In this document: piece after piece, positions 35,845 through 45,763 of the stretch | How the letters are laid out: each line of letters opens with the position of its first letter | Numbering within the stretch: the stretch's first letter is position 1 | From: Desulfobacterales bacterium | GTDB lineage: Bacteria; Desulfobacterota; Desulfobacteria; Desulfobacterales; Desulfosarcinaceae | Assembly (NCBI GenBank): GCA_016218685.1 | Contig: JACRDD010000034.1 | Location: 51,621-115,620 of the forward strand | DNA: 64,000 nucleotides | Reading direction: 5' to 3' | Translations under genes and position numbers: made by a program | The notes under the pieces: generated by a model | Databases searched by the model: none | What the model was told of the DNA's origin: nothing | What the model saw: only the letters and a program-made list of their open reading frames with translations

Positions 35845-36348
35845 ATGCTGAAAACACTTGGGAAAAATTTTAAAGCGGTGCTGCTGGTATCGCTGTCGCT
35901 ATTGATCTGTGGCGATTTTGCGGGCGCCCAGCCCAAAGCCGGGAGCACGGCCGCGACCCCCGCGCCCGCCGGCCAGGAGTGGGAAGGTTTTGTCTCCCAG
36001 CAGAAAGAAGAATTCATCCAGGTGGTGACGGCCCAGGAGGAGTGGACCGCGCTCTGGAAACGCGCCTTCGACCAGCCGGCGCCGGCCGTGGATTTCGAGC
36101 GCCACGCGGTGGCCTGTGTTTTTCTCGGGTACTCGGCGACCTGGCTCTTCGCCATCGTCTTTGACGAACCCCAGGTGCGCGACACCACCGTGGTGATCCC
36201 CTTTGGCCTGGTCGAAATGATCCTTGAATTGAATGGCCCTTTCAAGGCCGGGGGGCAATACGCCATGAAAGTGATCGAAAAGCGCAAGGGGTATCGCCTG
36301 GCGCTGGAAGAAACGCCCGACTCGCAACGCTCCATCCGCAGGAATTGA
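35845..36348 (+). CDS. Exported protein resembling the PrcB C-terminal domain
   Basis: This 167-residue protein has a signal peptide (cleavage near GAQ-PK) and a mature part with the pattern of the PrcB C-terminal domain: VVTAQEEWTALWKR, AVDFERHAVACVFLGY, and a late YAMKVIEKRKGYRLAL. PrcB is known in spirochaetes as a partner of the PrtP protease complex. Here it follows a divergent serpin and precedes two unknown exported or membrane proteins, so a role in protease control is plausible but unproven. The ATG at 35845 has GGGGAGA eight bases before it. The frame reaches back to 35605 without a signal sequence. Confidence 0.68.
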   Translation: MLKTLGKNFKAVLLVSLSLLICGDFAGAQPKAGSTAATPAPAGQEWEGFVSQQKEEFIQVVTAQEEWTALWKRAFDQPAPAVDFERHAVACVFLGYSATWLFAIVFDEPQVRDTTVVIPFGLVEMILELNGPFKAGGQYAMKVIEKRKGYRLALEETPDSQRSIRRN

Positions 36349-36353
36349 GGTCC

Positions 36354-36659
36354 ATGGCCACGCCACAAACAAATCCCCCACGCCGTTCGAGCCGAAGTCT
36401 TTGCATTGGGATTGCGATATTGCTGCTGTTGCTGGGCGGCATGGTGATGGATCCCCAGGCCGGCTTCATCTGCTTTGCTCTGGCCGGGATGTTCAGCCTC
36501 GTCCCGCTGTGGTCCGCGCGGGGCTGGCCCAGGTACGTTTCCATCGCCGTGCTGACGATCGCCCTGCTTCTGGCGGTCGCCACGTTCCCCGCGGCCCGCC
36601 GGCAGCACAATGCCTATAAGGATAAAGCCACCAGCGGCGCGCACGCCCCCAACCCCTGA
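36354..36659 (+). CDS. Small membrane protein of unknown function
   Basis: The 101-residue protein has a basic N-terminus followed by three closely spaced hydrophobic segments (ILLLLLGGMVM, FICFALAGMFSLVPLW, AVLTIALLLAVATF) and a short charged tail. It starts six bases after the PrcB-like gene with GAGG upstream, so it is co-transcribed. I recognise no family. A TTG three codons upstream is an alternative start. It could be an accessory membrane partner of its exported neighbours. Confidence 0.65.
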   Translation: MATPQTNPPRRSSRSLCIGIAILLLLLGGMVMDPQAGFICFALAGMFSLVPLWSARGWPRYVSIAVLTIALLLAVATFPAARRQHNAYKDKATSGAHAPNP

Positions 36660-36671
36660 AAGAAGAGCCCC

Positions 36672-37319
36672 ATGAGGACGATCTCGGCCAAACGATTTTT
36701 GCGGACAGCAGGATGCATTATCGCCCTGCTCGTCTGTACCAGCGTTTGGGCCGACGGGCCGCAAAAACTGAGCCTCGACCTGTCCATGCCCATCAGCCTC
36801 TCCTACCTGATCGAATATCGCCAGTTCAACGCGGAGCGCCTCGTGCTCGTTTACGGATCGCGGCCGGCCCATGACCAGCCCGGGAAGGACATTCAGGTGT
36901 ACGGGAAGAAAAAGAGCGCTGCCGACTGGCTGCTGGTCGATGGGCCCACCGCCATATGGGTGACGGGTCTGGCCGGCCCGGGCCACCGGGTCCCGCTGAT
37001 GCTGCGTGCCCGTCTCGAAGAGCAGGGCGGTACCCTCGGGTTGCGTGGCTACCAGTTGATCAAAGTCGGCGTGAAGGAGGAAAAGCGGGTGGTCCTGCAT
37101 CCCGGAGAATACCTCTATTATGATTTGCCCGGCTCCAAGAGCAGCAGCAGTCATGTCGAACTCTCGGCCAGTTCTGTCCTGATCGTCCATCTGGACCCCT
37201 TCAGCGGCGTCATTCTGCAGGCCGTGACGCCCGGCACAACCCGCATGCGGATCTACACCCAATGGTGGCAGGATGCCGCGGCTCAGTTTCTCGCGGAATA
37301 TGAAATTGCGGTGGAGTAG
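36672..37319 (+). CDS. Exported protein of unknown function
   Basis: The 215-residue protein has a signal peptide with cleavage predicted at VWA-DG. The mature part is rich in beta-strand-like segments (ERLVLVYGSRP, VELSASSVLIVHLDPF) and ends in a Trp/Gln/Ala-rich helix. It follows the small membrane protein by 12 bases in the same operon. There is no catalytic motif I recognise. It is probably periplasmic. Confidence 0.68.
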   Translation: MRTISAKRFLRTAGCIIALLVCTSVWADGPQKLSLDLSMPISLSYLIEYRQFNAERLVLVYGSRPAHDQPGKDIQVYGKKKSAADWLLVDGPTAIWVTGLAGPGHRVPLMLRARLEEQGGTLGLRGYQLIKVGVKEEKRVVLHPGEYLYYDLPGSKSSSSHVELSASSVLIVHLDPFSGVILQAVTPGTTRMRIYTQWWQDAAAQFLAEYEIAVE

Positions 37320-37518
37320 GGCACTTCGCCGCCTGGGCCATTATTCCAATTGACACGCCGTCGCCTTTTGCGACAGAGTAAAACCTTAACGCTCAAAACA
37401 TTTCAATGCCCCAACCGATCTTTGCATGAAAAGGAGCGGTCGTCGCCGGGCTGTTCTTGCGAAAACCTTTTTAAGCACGGATCACCCCTCCATCAATCCA
37501 CAATGAAAGGAGTGCGTT

Positions 37519-38829
37519 ATGAAACGGGTCTGGATCTTAGTCCTGGTGGGTATCGTGTTGGCCGTTTGTCCGGCCGCGACGGTCCTGGGCGGCAACCCGC
37601 CTTCGGGGTACTTTGTCGATGAGAGCAAACTGCCTTTCGAGGCCCTGCCCGGTACCCATACCACGCGCTACTGGGGCGTGCACAAAGGCGCGGGCTACTG
37701 GGTGGAGGTGCCGGAGAATTGGAACGGCGACCTGGTGCTCTATTGCCACGGTTATCGGGGCTATGTGCCGGAGCTGACGCTGACCGCGCCGCGCCTTCGG
37801 GCGTTTCTGATCGCCAACGGCTTTGCCTGGGCCGCCTCCAGTTACAGCACCAACGGCTATGACGTGAAGGCCGGCGTCAAGGACACTCATGCCCTGGCCA
37901 AATATTTCAACGCTTTGGTGGGTAAGCCCCGCCGGACCTACATTACGGGCCACTCCATGGGCGGTCATGTGACCGGCGTGGCGCTCGAGCAGTATCCCAA
38001 TCTATTCGACGGCGCGCTGCCCATGTGCGGGGTGATGGGCGATTGTGAGCTTTTCGACTTTCACCTGGACTTTCAGGTGCTGGCCCAATACTTCACCGGC
38101 ACCGAAGTGAGCTTCCCCTGGCCGGAAAACTACACCACGGTTATGGTGCCGGCCATGCAAGCCGCTCTGGGCGCCGGCATTCCCGGCTACCCGGGATTTC
38201 CCATCACCCTGAACGCGGCCGGCATGCAGTTGCGCCAGGCGGTCAAGTACCGTTCGGGCGGCGAACGGCCGCTGTATGACATTGCCTTCATGTATTGGGG
38301 CAATTTCCTGTTCGGCCAGGGCCTGAACGGCGATATCGGCATCGCTCCCGGCAATACCATGGAAAACTGGGATACCATCTATCAACTGGATGGTGATCCG
38401 GCCCTATCGGCTGCCGAGGCGGCACTCAACGAGCAGATCCTGCGCGTGACCACCGATCCCCAGGGCCGGCACCCCAATGGCCTGGCCAACATTCCGCCCA
38501 TCTCCGGCAATATCGGCATTCCAGTGCTGACGATGCATACCATCGGCGACATGTTCGTCTCTTTTTCCATGCAGCAGATTTATGCCCAGCGCGTGGCCGA
38601 GCATGGCAAGTCGGATCTGCTGGTGCAGCGGGTCATCCGCGATGTGGGGCACTGCACCTTCAAAGCCGGTGAAGAGGAGACGGCCTTTGCCGACTTGGTC
38701 AATTGGGTCGAGAACGGCGTGCGGCCGGCGGGCGACGATGTGCTCGACGCCCAGAGCGTGGCGGCGCCCGATTATGGTTGCCAGTTTACCCAGGGAGCCC
38801 ACAGCGCCAATTTTCCCCCCTGTCCCTGA
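37519..38829 (+). CDS. Secreted alpha/beta hydrolase
   Basis: This 436-residue protein has a signal peptide (cleavage near LGG-NP) and an alpha/beta hydrolase fold: the oxyanion-side CHGYRGYVPE, nucleophile Ser146 in GHSMGGH, likely acid Asp344 in HTIGDMF and catalytic His378 in DVGHCTF. Cys residues in the tail (YGCQF, FPPCP) could form a disulfide in the periplasm. The overall plan resembles esterases of the tannase/feruloyl-esterase type and other secreted carboxylesterases, but the substrate is unknown. AAAGGAG precedes the ATG. A strong intrinsic terminator follows at 38849-38883, so this gene is the end of a transcript; whether it starts with it or is read from the upstream operon is open. 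Confidence 0.85.
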   Translation: MKRVWILVLVGIVLAVCPAATVLGGNPPSGYFVDESKLPFEALPGTHTTRYWGVHKGAGYWVEVPENWNGDLVLYCHGYRGYVPELTLTAPRLRAFLIANGFAWAASSYSTNGYDVKAGVKDTHALAKYFNALVGKPRRTYITGHSMGGHVTGVALEQYPNLFDGALPMCGVMGDCELFDFHLDFQVLAQYFTGTEVSFPWPENYTTVMVPAMQAALGAGIPGYPGFPITLNAAGMQLRQAVKYRSGGERPLYDIAFMYWGNFLFGQGLNGDIGIAPGNTMENWDTIYQLDGDPALSAAEAALNEQILRVTTDPQGRHPNGLANIPPISGNIGIPVLTMHTIGDMFVSFSMQQIYAQRVAEHGKSDLLVQRVIRDVGHCTFKAGEEETAFADLVNWVENGVRPAGDDVLDAQSVAAPDYGCQFTQGAHSANFPPCP

Positions 38830-38848
38830 TTGAAGAACAAAGGCTTGG

Positions 38849-38883
38849 CGGCGTCGCCCGGTTTCGGGTGGCGCCGTTTTTTT
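38849..38883 (+). terminator. Intrinsic terminator of the secreted hydrolase gene
   Basis: CGGCGTCGCCCG and CGGGTGGCGCCG form a 12-base-pair stem (two G-U pairs) with a GTTT loop, followed by seven T. It lies 20 bases past the stop and just before the convergent end of the AsmA gene. Confidence 0.88.
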
Positions 38884-38899
38884 CTTGGACGACGGGTTG

Positions 38900-41800
38900 T
38901 CATTGCCCGGCGGCCGGCGCAGGCGTCCGCAAAATGGGTTCGACCAACTGAAAGGGCGCCATCACCGTGCGCTCCATGATGCCCAACAGGCGCGACCCGA
39001 CGGCCTTGGGCGACATGGGAAAGATGGTGGGATTGGTGAGCGGTCCTTTGATTTCCACGGGCACGGCCACCAATGTGCCCTGGAGAATCTTGCCGACCAG
39101 GGGAATGCGTTGCACCACGGCATCGGTCGTGGTCAGCGGCGATACCAGCAGAACGATGGCCACGTGCTGGGTCTTCAAATCGATTTTGCCTTCGCCCGCC
39201 AGGTTGAGGGGTTTGGAGGTCAGCTTGGCTTCCTGCAGCTTGGCCACGCCCTGATCGATCTGAAGTATGAAATCGATGCGCTTGAAAGGCAGATCGTTTT
39301 GGGCCAGATTGAGCCCCTCGCCGCGCAGGATGTTGTTGACCGTGAGAAAAGAGAACAGGTTGGTGAACAGCCCCACCCGGCCGACATTGAAAATCCGGCC
39401 GTCGCGGGCGCTCATTTGCAGCTCGCCCCCCAGGCTGGCCAGCAGTCCCGGTACATCGCGACCGGTGGCGGAAATCTGGCCCTGGAGGTCCAGGATGCCT
39501 TCGATGCGCTCGGTGGAGGCGCCGCCGGCCAGACAGCCGCCGGTATACTGGGCGCTTTGGCCTTGGGTGCTTGGTTTTACTTCCAGGCGCAGGCCCTGGT
39601 CGTTCCAGACCATGCGGCCCACGGTGGAGATGCCGCACAGGTCGGCCTGGGTGACATCGAGAATGGCTTGATCCTGGGACAGGGTGGCTTGGGCCCGCAC
39701 GGGTTTCCACTGATAGGACCCATAAACCAGATGGGCGATGGCAACCGATACCCGGCCGTCGATCTGCGTGCCGGGCTTCTTGGCAGGGGAGTTTTTGGGC
39801 GGCGCGGGGGCCTTGCTTTTGAAGAGGGGCACCAGCCGTCCCAGGTCCAGGCGGTCGGCGGTCAGCGCCAGAGCCGGTTCCCATCGGCCTGTTCCGAACA
39901 GGAGCGTACCGCTGAGGGCGGCGCGCTGTTCGGCGCAGGTCAGCGTCAATTGCTGGATATCCAGGCGTGTGCCCCCGTTCTTGGCCGCCGGGCTCTTTGC
40001 CAGGCTGAAACGGCCATCGCCAAGGGTGACCGGCGCGGCGATTTGGGCCGATCCCAGGGTCAGGGCGTCGAAGGCACCGGTGCCTTGAAATTGCCATGGG
40101 CCGGGGTTGCCCGGTGACCCGCTGATGCCAAAGTCGCTGAGTTGGAGCGCGCCCGCCAGGGATTGGAGGCCGCCGGTCTTGGTCCGCAGGCCGGGCAGGG
40201 CGCTCAGCCAGGCGAAGAGTTCGTCGCCGGAGAGCCTGGCCGCGCGGCCTTGGAGCGTGAGCTCGGAGGCCGGTTGCCAGGCGATGCCGCCGCTGACCGT
40301 ATCCAGGGAAGTGGCGCCCATGGCGGCACTCAGGTCGCGAAAACGGATCCGGCCGTCGGTGTAGACCAGCTCCGGTCCCTTGATTTGGACCGGCATGGGC
40401 AGGCGGTCGTAATGGGCGGTGAGCGTGATATTGCGTGCGGTCACGCTCACCCGCGGTTCCTGCAAACTGCCGCTCAGGCGCAGCTTGCCGGCGGCCCGGC
40501 CCTGGGTCTGGCCGACGCGCGCCAGCTCGGCCTGGACCTTGTCCGCGGGGATCACTTTTTTCAAGAGCCCCGGCAGGTCGGCCAAATCGGCGTTGAAATC
40601 CAGGGCCAGGTCGATGGGCCGGGGCGGATCGGCCAGGCCCACGGTCAGGGCCGCGTTGCCGGCCTGGATGCCGCCGTGGCGCGCTGTAGCCCCGGGGGCC
40701 ACGGTCAGCACACCCCCTTCGAGTTTCCAGGCGCCGCTGACATCGGCCAGCGCCAACGCCATTCCCGGCACAACGATATGGGCCTGGGAGGCCTTGCCCG
40801 CGAGGTTCAGGTTGCGCATGCGCCCCAGGTCGCGCCACTCTTTCCCGGAAGCGTGCAGGGTCATCTCCTCCAGGCGGCCGCCGCCCACAATCTCCCAGAG
40901 CTTCCAGGGCCGGCCCTTGCCGGCCATGACCACCAGCGCGGCGCGCACCGCGGTGGCGTCCGTGTCGCGCAACTGCAAGTCCAACTGCAGGGGCAAGCTC
41001 TCCGGCGCACCGCTCCAATCCCATACCAAATCGCCCGTCAGATGCAGCCGGGGCTGTTCGAGTTGCAGTTGGGCAAGGGTGGCCCGTAAGCCTTGACGGG
41101 TCAGTTCGGCGTTGGCCTCCACAAGAAGTTGGCGGGCATGGATCCGGTTCTTGCCCCGGGTCAGGGTCATGGTCGGCAACTCGGTGCGCAGGACGGCGCG
41201 CAGGTTTTGCAGCCCCTGGGTTTCAAAGGCCAGGTGCAGATCGCCTTCCACCTGGATCGGGCTGGCTTGGATCGGCTGGGCGGGCGTCTCATCGGACGAT
41301 TCGCCGAGCCGGATGCCATTGAATTGGATTTCGCCGCCGCCATCCAGCGAGCGGCCGTCCAAGTGGGCCGTGACCTGGAAGCGCTCGAACAGATCCGAAG
41401 CGCCCTCCAGATCCAGGTGCAGTTGACCGTTTTTCTCGACCAGGGATAGGACCAAATTCTCGAAGCGCGCCAGGAGGGAGGTGCCCTGTTGAAGCGTGAT
41501 CTCGCCCTGGTCCAGCAGCACCTGGGCGTCTCGCGGCAGCCGGGCCAGGGCCGCGGACAAGCGCGGGCTGAAATCCTCGGCGGCGCCGCCGGCTTCCGGT
41601 TTGTTCGTTTGGGCCCCGGCGGGCAGCTCGATGACGGCCCTGGGCGCCTGCACCCGCAGGGTGGCAAGGCGCAGGCGGCCGCCCAGCAAGGAGGGTAAAT
41701 GCGGATGAAAGGCCACTTCCTCGGCCTGGAGCTGCACCCGGCCGGGCAAGGCGTAACGGGCCTGGGTGACGACCACGGCCGGCAGCGGCAGCAGGGCCAG

Positions 41801-41995
41801 GCGCAGTCCGGCAAAGTCGATGCGGCCGTATGTCTCCGGGTCCAGACGCGCCTGGATCTTATGCTTGAGGCGCTGGCCGTCGACCAGCAGCGGCAGCAGG
41901 AAATGGAGCAGCGTCACGAGCAGCATGCCTCCGGCGGCCGACCAGAGGCTCCAGCGGGCGATTTTCTTGAGGGCGGTTATAAGATTTTGAGCCAT
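38900..41995 (-). CDS. AsmA/DUF3971 family envelope protein
   Basis: This 1,031-residue protein starts with one N-terminal membrane anchor (WSLWSAAGGMLLVTLLHFLL). A very long periplasmic region of repeated amphipathic strands follows (LRLATLRVQAPRAVIELP, LTLQGRAARLSG and many others), then the closing conserved block LNLAGEGKIDLKTQHVAIVLLV. This is the plan of AsmA-like and YhdP-like proteins, which form phospholipid-transport bridges across the periplasm. The ATG at 41995 overlaps the end of the cupin regulator by 19 bases; the frame is open to 42031 but that start lies inside the upstream gene. It is the last gene of the mgtE-prmA operon. The family is certain; its exact lipid role is inference. 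Confidence 0.88.
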   Translation of the reverse strand: MAQNLITALKKIARWSLWSAAGGMLLVTLLHFLLPLLVDGQRLKHKIQARLDPETYGRIDFAGLRLALLPLPAVVVTQARYALPGRVQLQAEEVAFHPHLPSLLGGRLRLATLRVQAPRAVIELPAGAQTNKPEAGGAAEDFSPRLSAALARLPRDAQVLLDQGEITLQQGTSLLARFENLVLSLVEKNGQLHLDLEGASDLFERFQVTAHLDGRSLDGGGEIQFNGIRLGESSDETPAQPIQASPIQVEGDLHLAFETQGLQNLRAVLRTELPTMTLTRGKNRIHARQLLVEANAELTRQGLRATLAQLQLEQPRLHLTGDLVWDWSGAPESLPLQLDLQLRDTDATAVRAALVVMAGKGRPWKLWEIVGGGRLEEMTLHASGKEWRDLGRMRNLNLAGKASQAHIVVPGMALALADVSGAWKLEGGVLTVAPGATARHGGIQAGNAALTVGLADPPRPIDLALDFNADLADLPGLLKKVIPADKVQAELARVGQTQGRAAGKLRLSGSLQEPRVSVTARNITLTAHYDRLPMPVQIKGPELVYTDGRIRFRDLSAAMGATSLDTVSGGIAWQPASELTLQGRAARLSGDELFAWLSALPGLRTKTGGLQSLAGALQLSDFGISGSPGNPGPWQFQGTGAFDALTLGSAQIAAPVTLGDGRFSLAKSPAAKNGGTRLDIQQLTLTCAEQRAALSGTLLFGTGRWEPALALTADRLDLGRLVPLFKSKAPAPPKNSPAKKPGTQIDGRVSVAIAHLVYGSYQWKPVRAQATLSQDQAILDVTQADLCGISTVGRMVWNDQGLRLEVKPSTQGQSAQYTGGCLAGGASTERIEGILDLQGQISATGRDVPGLLASLGGELQMSARDGRIFNVGRVGLFTNLFSFLTVNNILRGEGLNLAQNDLPFKRIDFILQIDQGVAKLQEAKLTSKPLNLAGEGKIDLKTQHVAIVLLVSPLTTTDAVVQRIPLVGKILQGTLVAVPVEIKGPLTNPTIFPMSPKAVGSRLLGIMERTVMAPFQLVEPILRTPAPAAGQ

Positions 41996-43275
41996 AGCAG
42001 GCGTGCCGGCCGCTCTTGGGTGTTTTTCCACTGGCTGGGGATGTCCCGGCTCAGGAAGACGACGTCACCCGGTCCCACTTGATGCACCGTCTCTTTGATG
42101 ACCACTTCCAGCTCGCCTTCCAGAAGATAACCGAACTCTTCGCCCTTGTGGGTGAAGAAATGTCCGCTCAAGCGCTTGCCCGGGGCGATCTCGAGCAGGT
42201 AAGGCTCGATGCCGGCGCCCAAATCCAGGGGCAGCAGTTGACGGCCCTCGATGCCGCCCTTGCCCAGTTGGGGGAAGTGCACCAGCTTGCCTTCGCCGGA
42301 GAAGACCGCTGGCTTTTCGGTCTTGCCGTTGGCGTGGAAGAAATAGGCCACGTCCACGCGCATCACCTGGGCGATCTTGATCAGGGCCGGCAGCGACGGA
42401 TAGATCTGATTGCTTTCGACCTGGGAGATGGTGCTGGGTGTCACGCCCACCAGGGTGGCCAGCTCTTTCTGGGAAATGCCTTGCTTGGCCCGCAGGGCCT
42501 TGAGTCGGCCGCCCAGGTCGATCTTCTCGGAGATGGGCAGATCGGCGTCGAAGCCCACCTTCATGCCGTCGGCCCAGAAGTATTCGGGCTTGTCCAAAGA
42601 GCCGGGATGGCGGTTGTGGGCCTTGAGGACCGTCAAGGCGCTCTTGCCCCGGCGGATGCCCAGATCGATGGCCACCTGGGCGATCTGATTGATATGGGCC
42701 TTGAGCCGTTGGCTGTGCGCCCCCTTTTCGATGATCCAGTAGGCGATGGTCTCCAGCTCGTAGAGCCGCGGGCAGGTGCGTGAGTAGAATTTCAAAATGC
42801 TCTCTTCGCCTTCCCACAGATCCTGCATGCCCGTCAGACTTTCGAAGACGAAGCGCACATCGCCCTTGAGCTTCTGGTGAATGCCGTAAATGGCCTCGGC
42901 CACGCGGTCCGGCTTGGCCGGCTCGTTGACCTTGACGATCTGGTAGGGCCACTGGGCGCCATTCATCTCGTAGAATTTGGAGAAGACCGCCGAGCCGTCC
43001 CCCTTGCCGTGGGTGAAGCAATCCAGAAAGGTCATGTGGGGGCTTTGGGCCAGGGGGCCGAGCTCTTCCAGGAGACTCTTCGGCGAGCGGTCGAAGGTGA
43101 CGTAGATCAGCGGCTTGTTGCGCTCCTGGGATTGGCGGATGAAGTTGAGCGTAAAGGGAAAGGCCAGGCTGCCGGCCTCGTCGTACCAAATGACATTGTC
43201 GCCGATGAACAGGCCGTCCAGGCGCTGGTCCAGCGCCGGAATTCCCGTGGAGACGCGTTCTTTCTCGCTATACAT
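41977..43275 (-). CDS. KaiC-like/XRE/cupin three-domain regulator
   Basis: This 432-residue protein is a fusion of three parts. Residues 1-245 are a RecA/KaiC-like domain (STGIPALDQRLDGLF, LKFYSRTCPRLYELETIAYW). Its Walker A loop is replaced by IGDNVIWYDEAGS, without GKT, and the Walker B acidic is Glu in RFVFESLTGM. Residues 255-308 are an XRE helix-turn-helix (ISQKELATLVGVTPSTISQVE). Residues 345-430 are a cupin (GHFFTHKGEEFGYLLEGELEV). XRE-cupin regulators are common; the N-terminal inactive-looking ATPase domain is not. It starts three bases after the small protein gene. I infer a regulator that senses a small ligand through the cupin. The target is unknown. Confidence 0.85.
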   Translation of the reverse strand: MYSEKERVSTGIPALDQRLDGLFIGDNVIWYDEAGSLAFPFTLNFIRQSQERNKPLIYVTFDRSPKSLLEELGPLAQSPHMTFLDCFTHGKGDGSAVFSKFYEMNGAQWPYQIVKVNEPAKPDRVAEAIYGIHQKLKGDVRFVFESLTGMQDLWEGEESILKFYSRTCPRLYELETIAYWIIEKGAHSQRLKAHINQIAQVAIDLGIRRGKSALTVLKAHNRHPGSLDKPEYFWADGMKVGFDADLPISEKIDLGGRLKALRAKQGISQKELATLVGVTPSTISQVESNQIYPSLPALIKIAQVMRVDVAYFFHANGKTEKPAVFSGEGKLVHFPQLGKGGIEGRQLLPLDLGAGIEPYLLEIAPGKRLSGHFFTHKGEEFGYLLEGELEVVIKETVHQVGPGDVVFLSRDIPSQWKNTQERPARLLWLKIL

Positions 43276-43278
43276 CTT

Positions 43279-43497
43279 CTATTCCTCGGGCCACACTTCG
43301 TTGTCCAGTTCCTTGACGAGGTAGCAAAAGCGGTCCCACTCGAACTGCCGGCCCGAGATCGGGCAGCGCAGTTGGACTTTGGCGTCGCTGACGCCGATCA
43401 CTTCCCAATCGCCCTGGCGTTTGCCGCCTTCGATGCGAATTTTCTGCCCCTGGGTGAAAGGATAGGGTTTGAAGAGGGTGACTTTGAATGTTTCCAT
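43279..43497 (-). CDS. Small conserved-looking protein of unknown function
   Basis: The 72-residue protein starts METFKVTLFKPYPFTQGQK and is rich in beta-strand-like segments with a conserved-looking CPISGRQFEWDRF and an acidic tail. GAAGGAG precedes the ATG. It sits between the DUF401 gene (53 bases upstream) and the KaiC/cupin regulator (three bases downstream) in the same direction. It resembles a small SH3-like or PilZ-like beta-barrel by pattern only. There is no signal peptide. The role is unknown. Confidence 0.7.
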   Translation of the reverse strand: METFKVTLFKPYPFTQGQKIRIEGGKRQGDWEVIGVSDAKVQLRCPISGRQFEWDRFCYLVKELDNEVWPEE

Positions 43498-43550
43498 GGC
43501 AATCTCCTTCGGCTTATCTCCGGCATTGTGGCATTTGCCCCTACATTACG

Positions 43551-44839
43551 TCACCCGATCCAGGAGCGCAATATCCAGAAATAGCCCAGGGCCGCGGCCA
43601 GCAGGGCGCCCAGGGGCACGCGCATGAAGCGGTAGACCGCCACCAACTCGGTTTTGAAGTATTCGTTGGAGAGCAGAAAGCACAGGTGCAGCGGCGAAAG
43701 CAGCACCCCCGCGAAACCGCTGGCCAGGGCCAGCATGAGGTAGGGCAACATCAAGGCCTCCTGGCCCATGGTGTTGACCAGGGAGATCAGGATCGGAAAG
43801 GTGGTCCCCACGAAGGCAATGGTGATACCCACCACGCCGCCCACCAGGAAGGGCAGAAGCATGGCGATGGGCAGCAGGGGGATGTGCCAGCGCAGCATCT
43901 CCTGGCTGACCCGTTCCACGGCGTGGCTCTTTTCCAAAATGCCCTGGAAGATCAGGATGGCGGCCACCATGTAGACCATGCGCGCCAGGCCCGGGTCCTT
44001 GAGGATCGCCCAGCGCACGCGCCAGCCCATGCGGTTGCGGTGCCAGACCCAGACGATGGCCAGCATCAGCGCGGCCAACAGCCCCAGCTCTTTGGCGATG
44101 GGGTGCAGCATGGGGGGCAGCACAACCGAGAAGGCCATGCCAAGGGTCAACGCCAGCAGGATAGCGGCGCCGATGGGCGCGGCTTCCCCGAGAAAAGGCC
44201 AGGGACTTTTGCGCTCCGCGTCGGCGGGTGCGTCGGCGGCGTCCACCGCGCCGCGCAGGGGCCAATAGCCGGCGCAAAGGGCCACGAGGGTCAACGGCGC
44301 TGTGCAGAGCACCAGGCGCCACAAGTCCACGCCCGCCAGGGTGGTGGTGAGCAGAACGCCCGGGTAGAGCGGCCACCAATACTCCCAGATGTGGCGGAAC
44401 CAGTAGTTGATGTAGCTCAACTGGGCTGGGTTCAGGCGATGCTCGGCACCCAGGCTCTTGACCATGGGCGCAGAAAAGATGGCGCCGCCCGGCATGGGCA
44501 GTAATCCGATGAGGGCCGGAAAGACGACCAGGTTGATCCGCGGCCGGCGGATCAGCCCCCGGAAGCCGTCCAACAACCGTTGCATCTGCCCGGCTTTTTC
44601 CAGGGTGTGGCTGAACACCAGGATCAGGGCCACCACGGCCGCCAGGCTGAGGGTCTTGGGATGCATCAAGGCACCCCCGGCCGCCAGCAGCAGGGCGCCG
44701 GGCGCCATGGCAAAGGCCAGGCCCAGCAGCAGGGCGCCGCCGAGCAGGGCGCTGCCCAGGGACCATTTGCGTTTGATGGCCAGCAGCACCAGGGTAAAGA
44801 CCAGCAGGATGCGCACGATGGCCGGGATGGTGTCTAACA

Positions 44840-44843
<4 letters not shown>
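43551..44843 (-). CDS. DUF401 family integral membrane protein
   Basis: This 430-residue protein has about ten to twelve hydrophobic segments and the DUF401 hallmarks LIGLLPMPGGAIFSAPMV, YINYWFRHIWEYWWPLYPG and the late FVGTTFPILISLV. The family is related to GntP/CitM-type permeases and is common in anaerobic bacteria and archaea. Its substrate is unknown. Two ATG codons (44843 and 44840) begin it; the first overlaps the prmA stop (ATGA). It is coupled with prmA and mgtE upstream. Confidence 0.85.
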
Positions 44844-45759
<916 letters not shown>

Positions 45760-45763
<4 letters not shown>

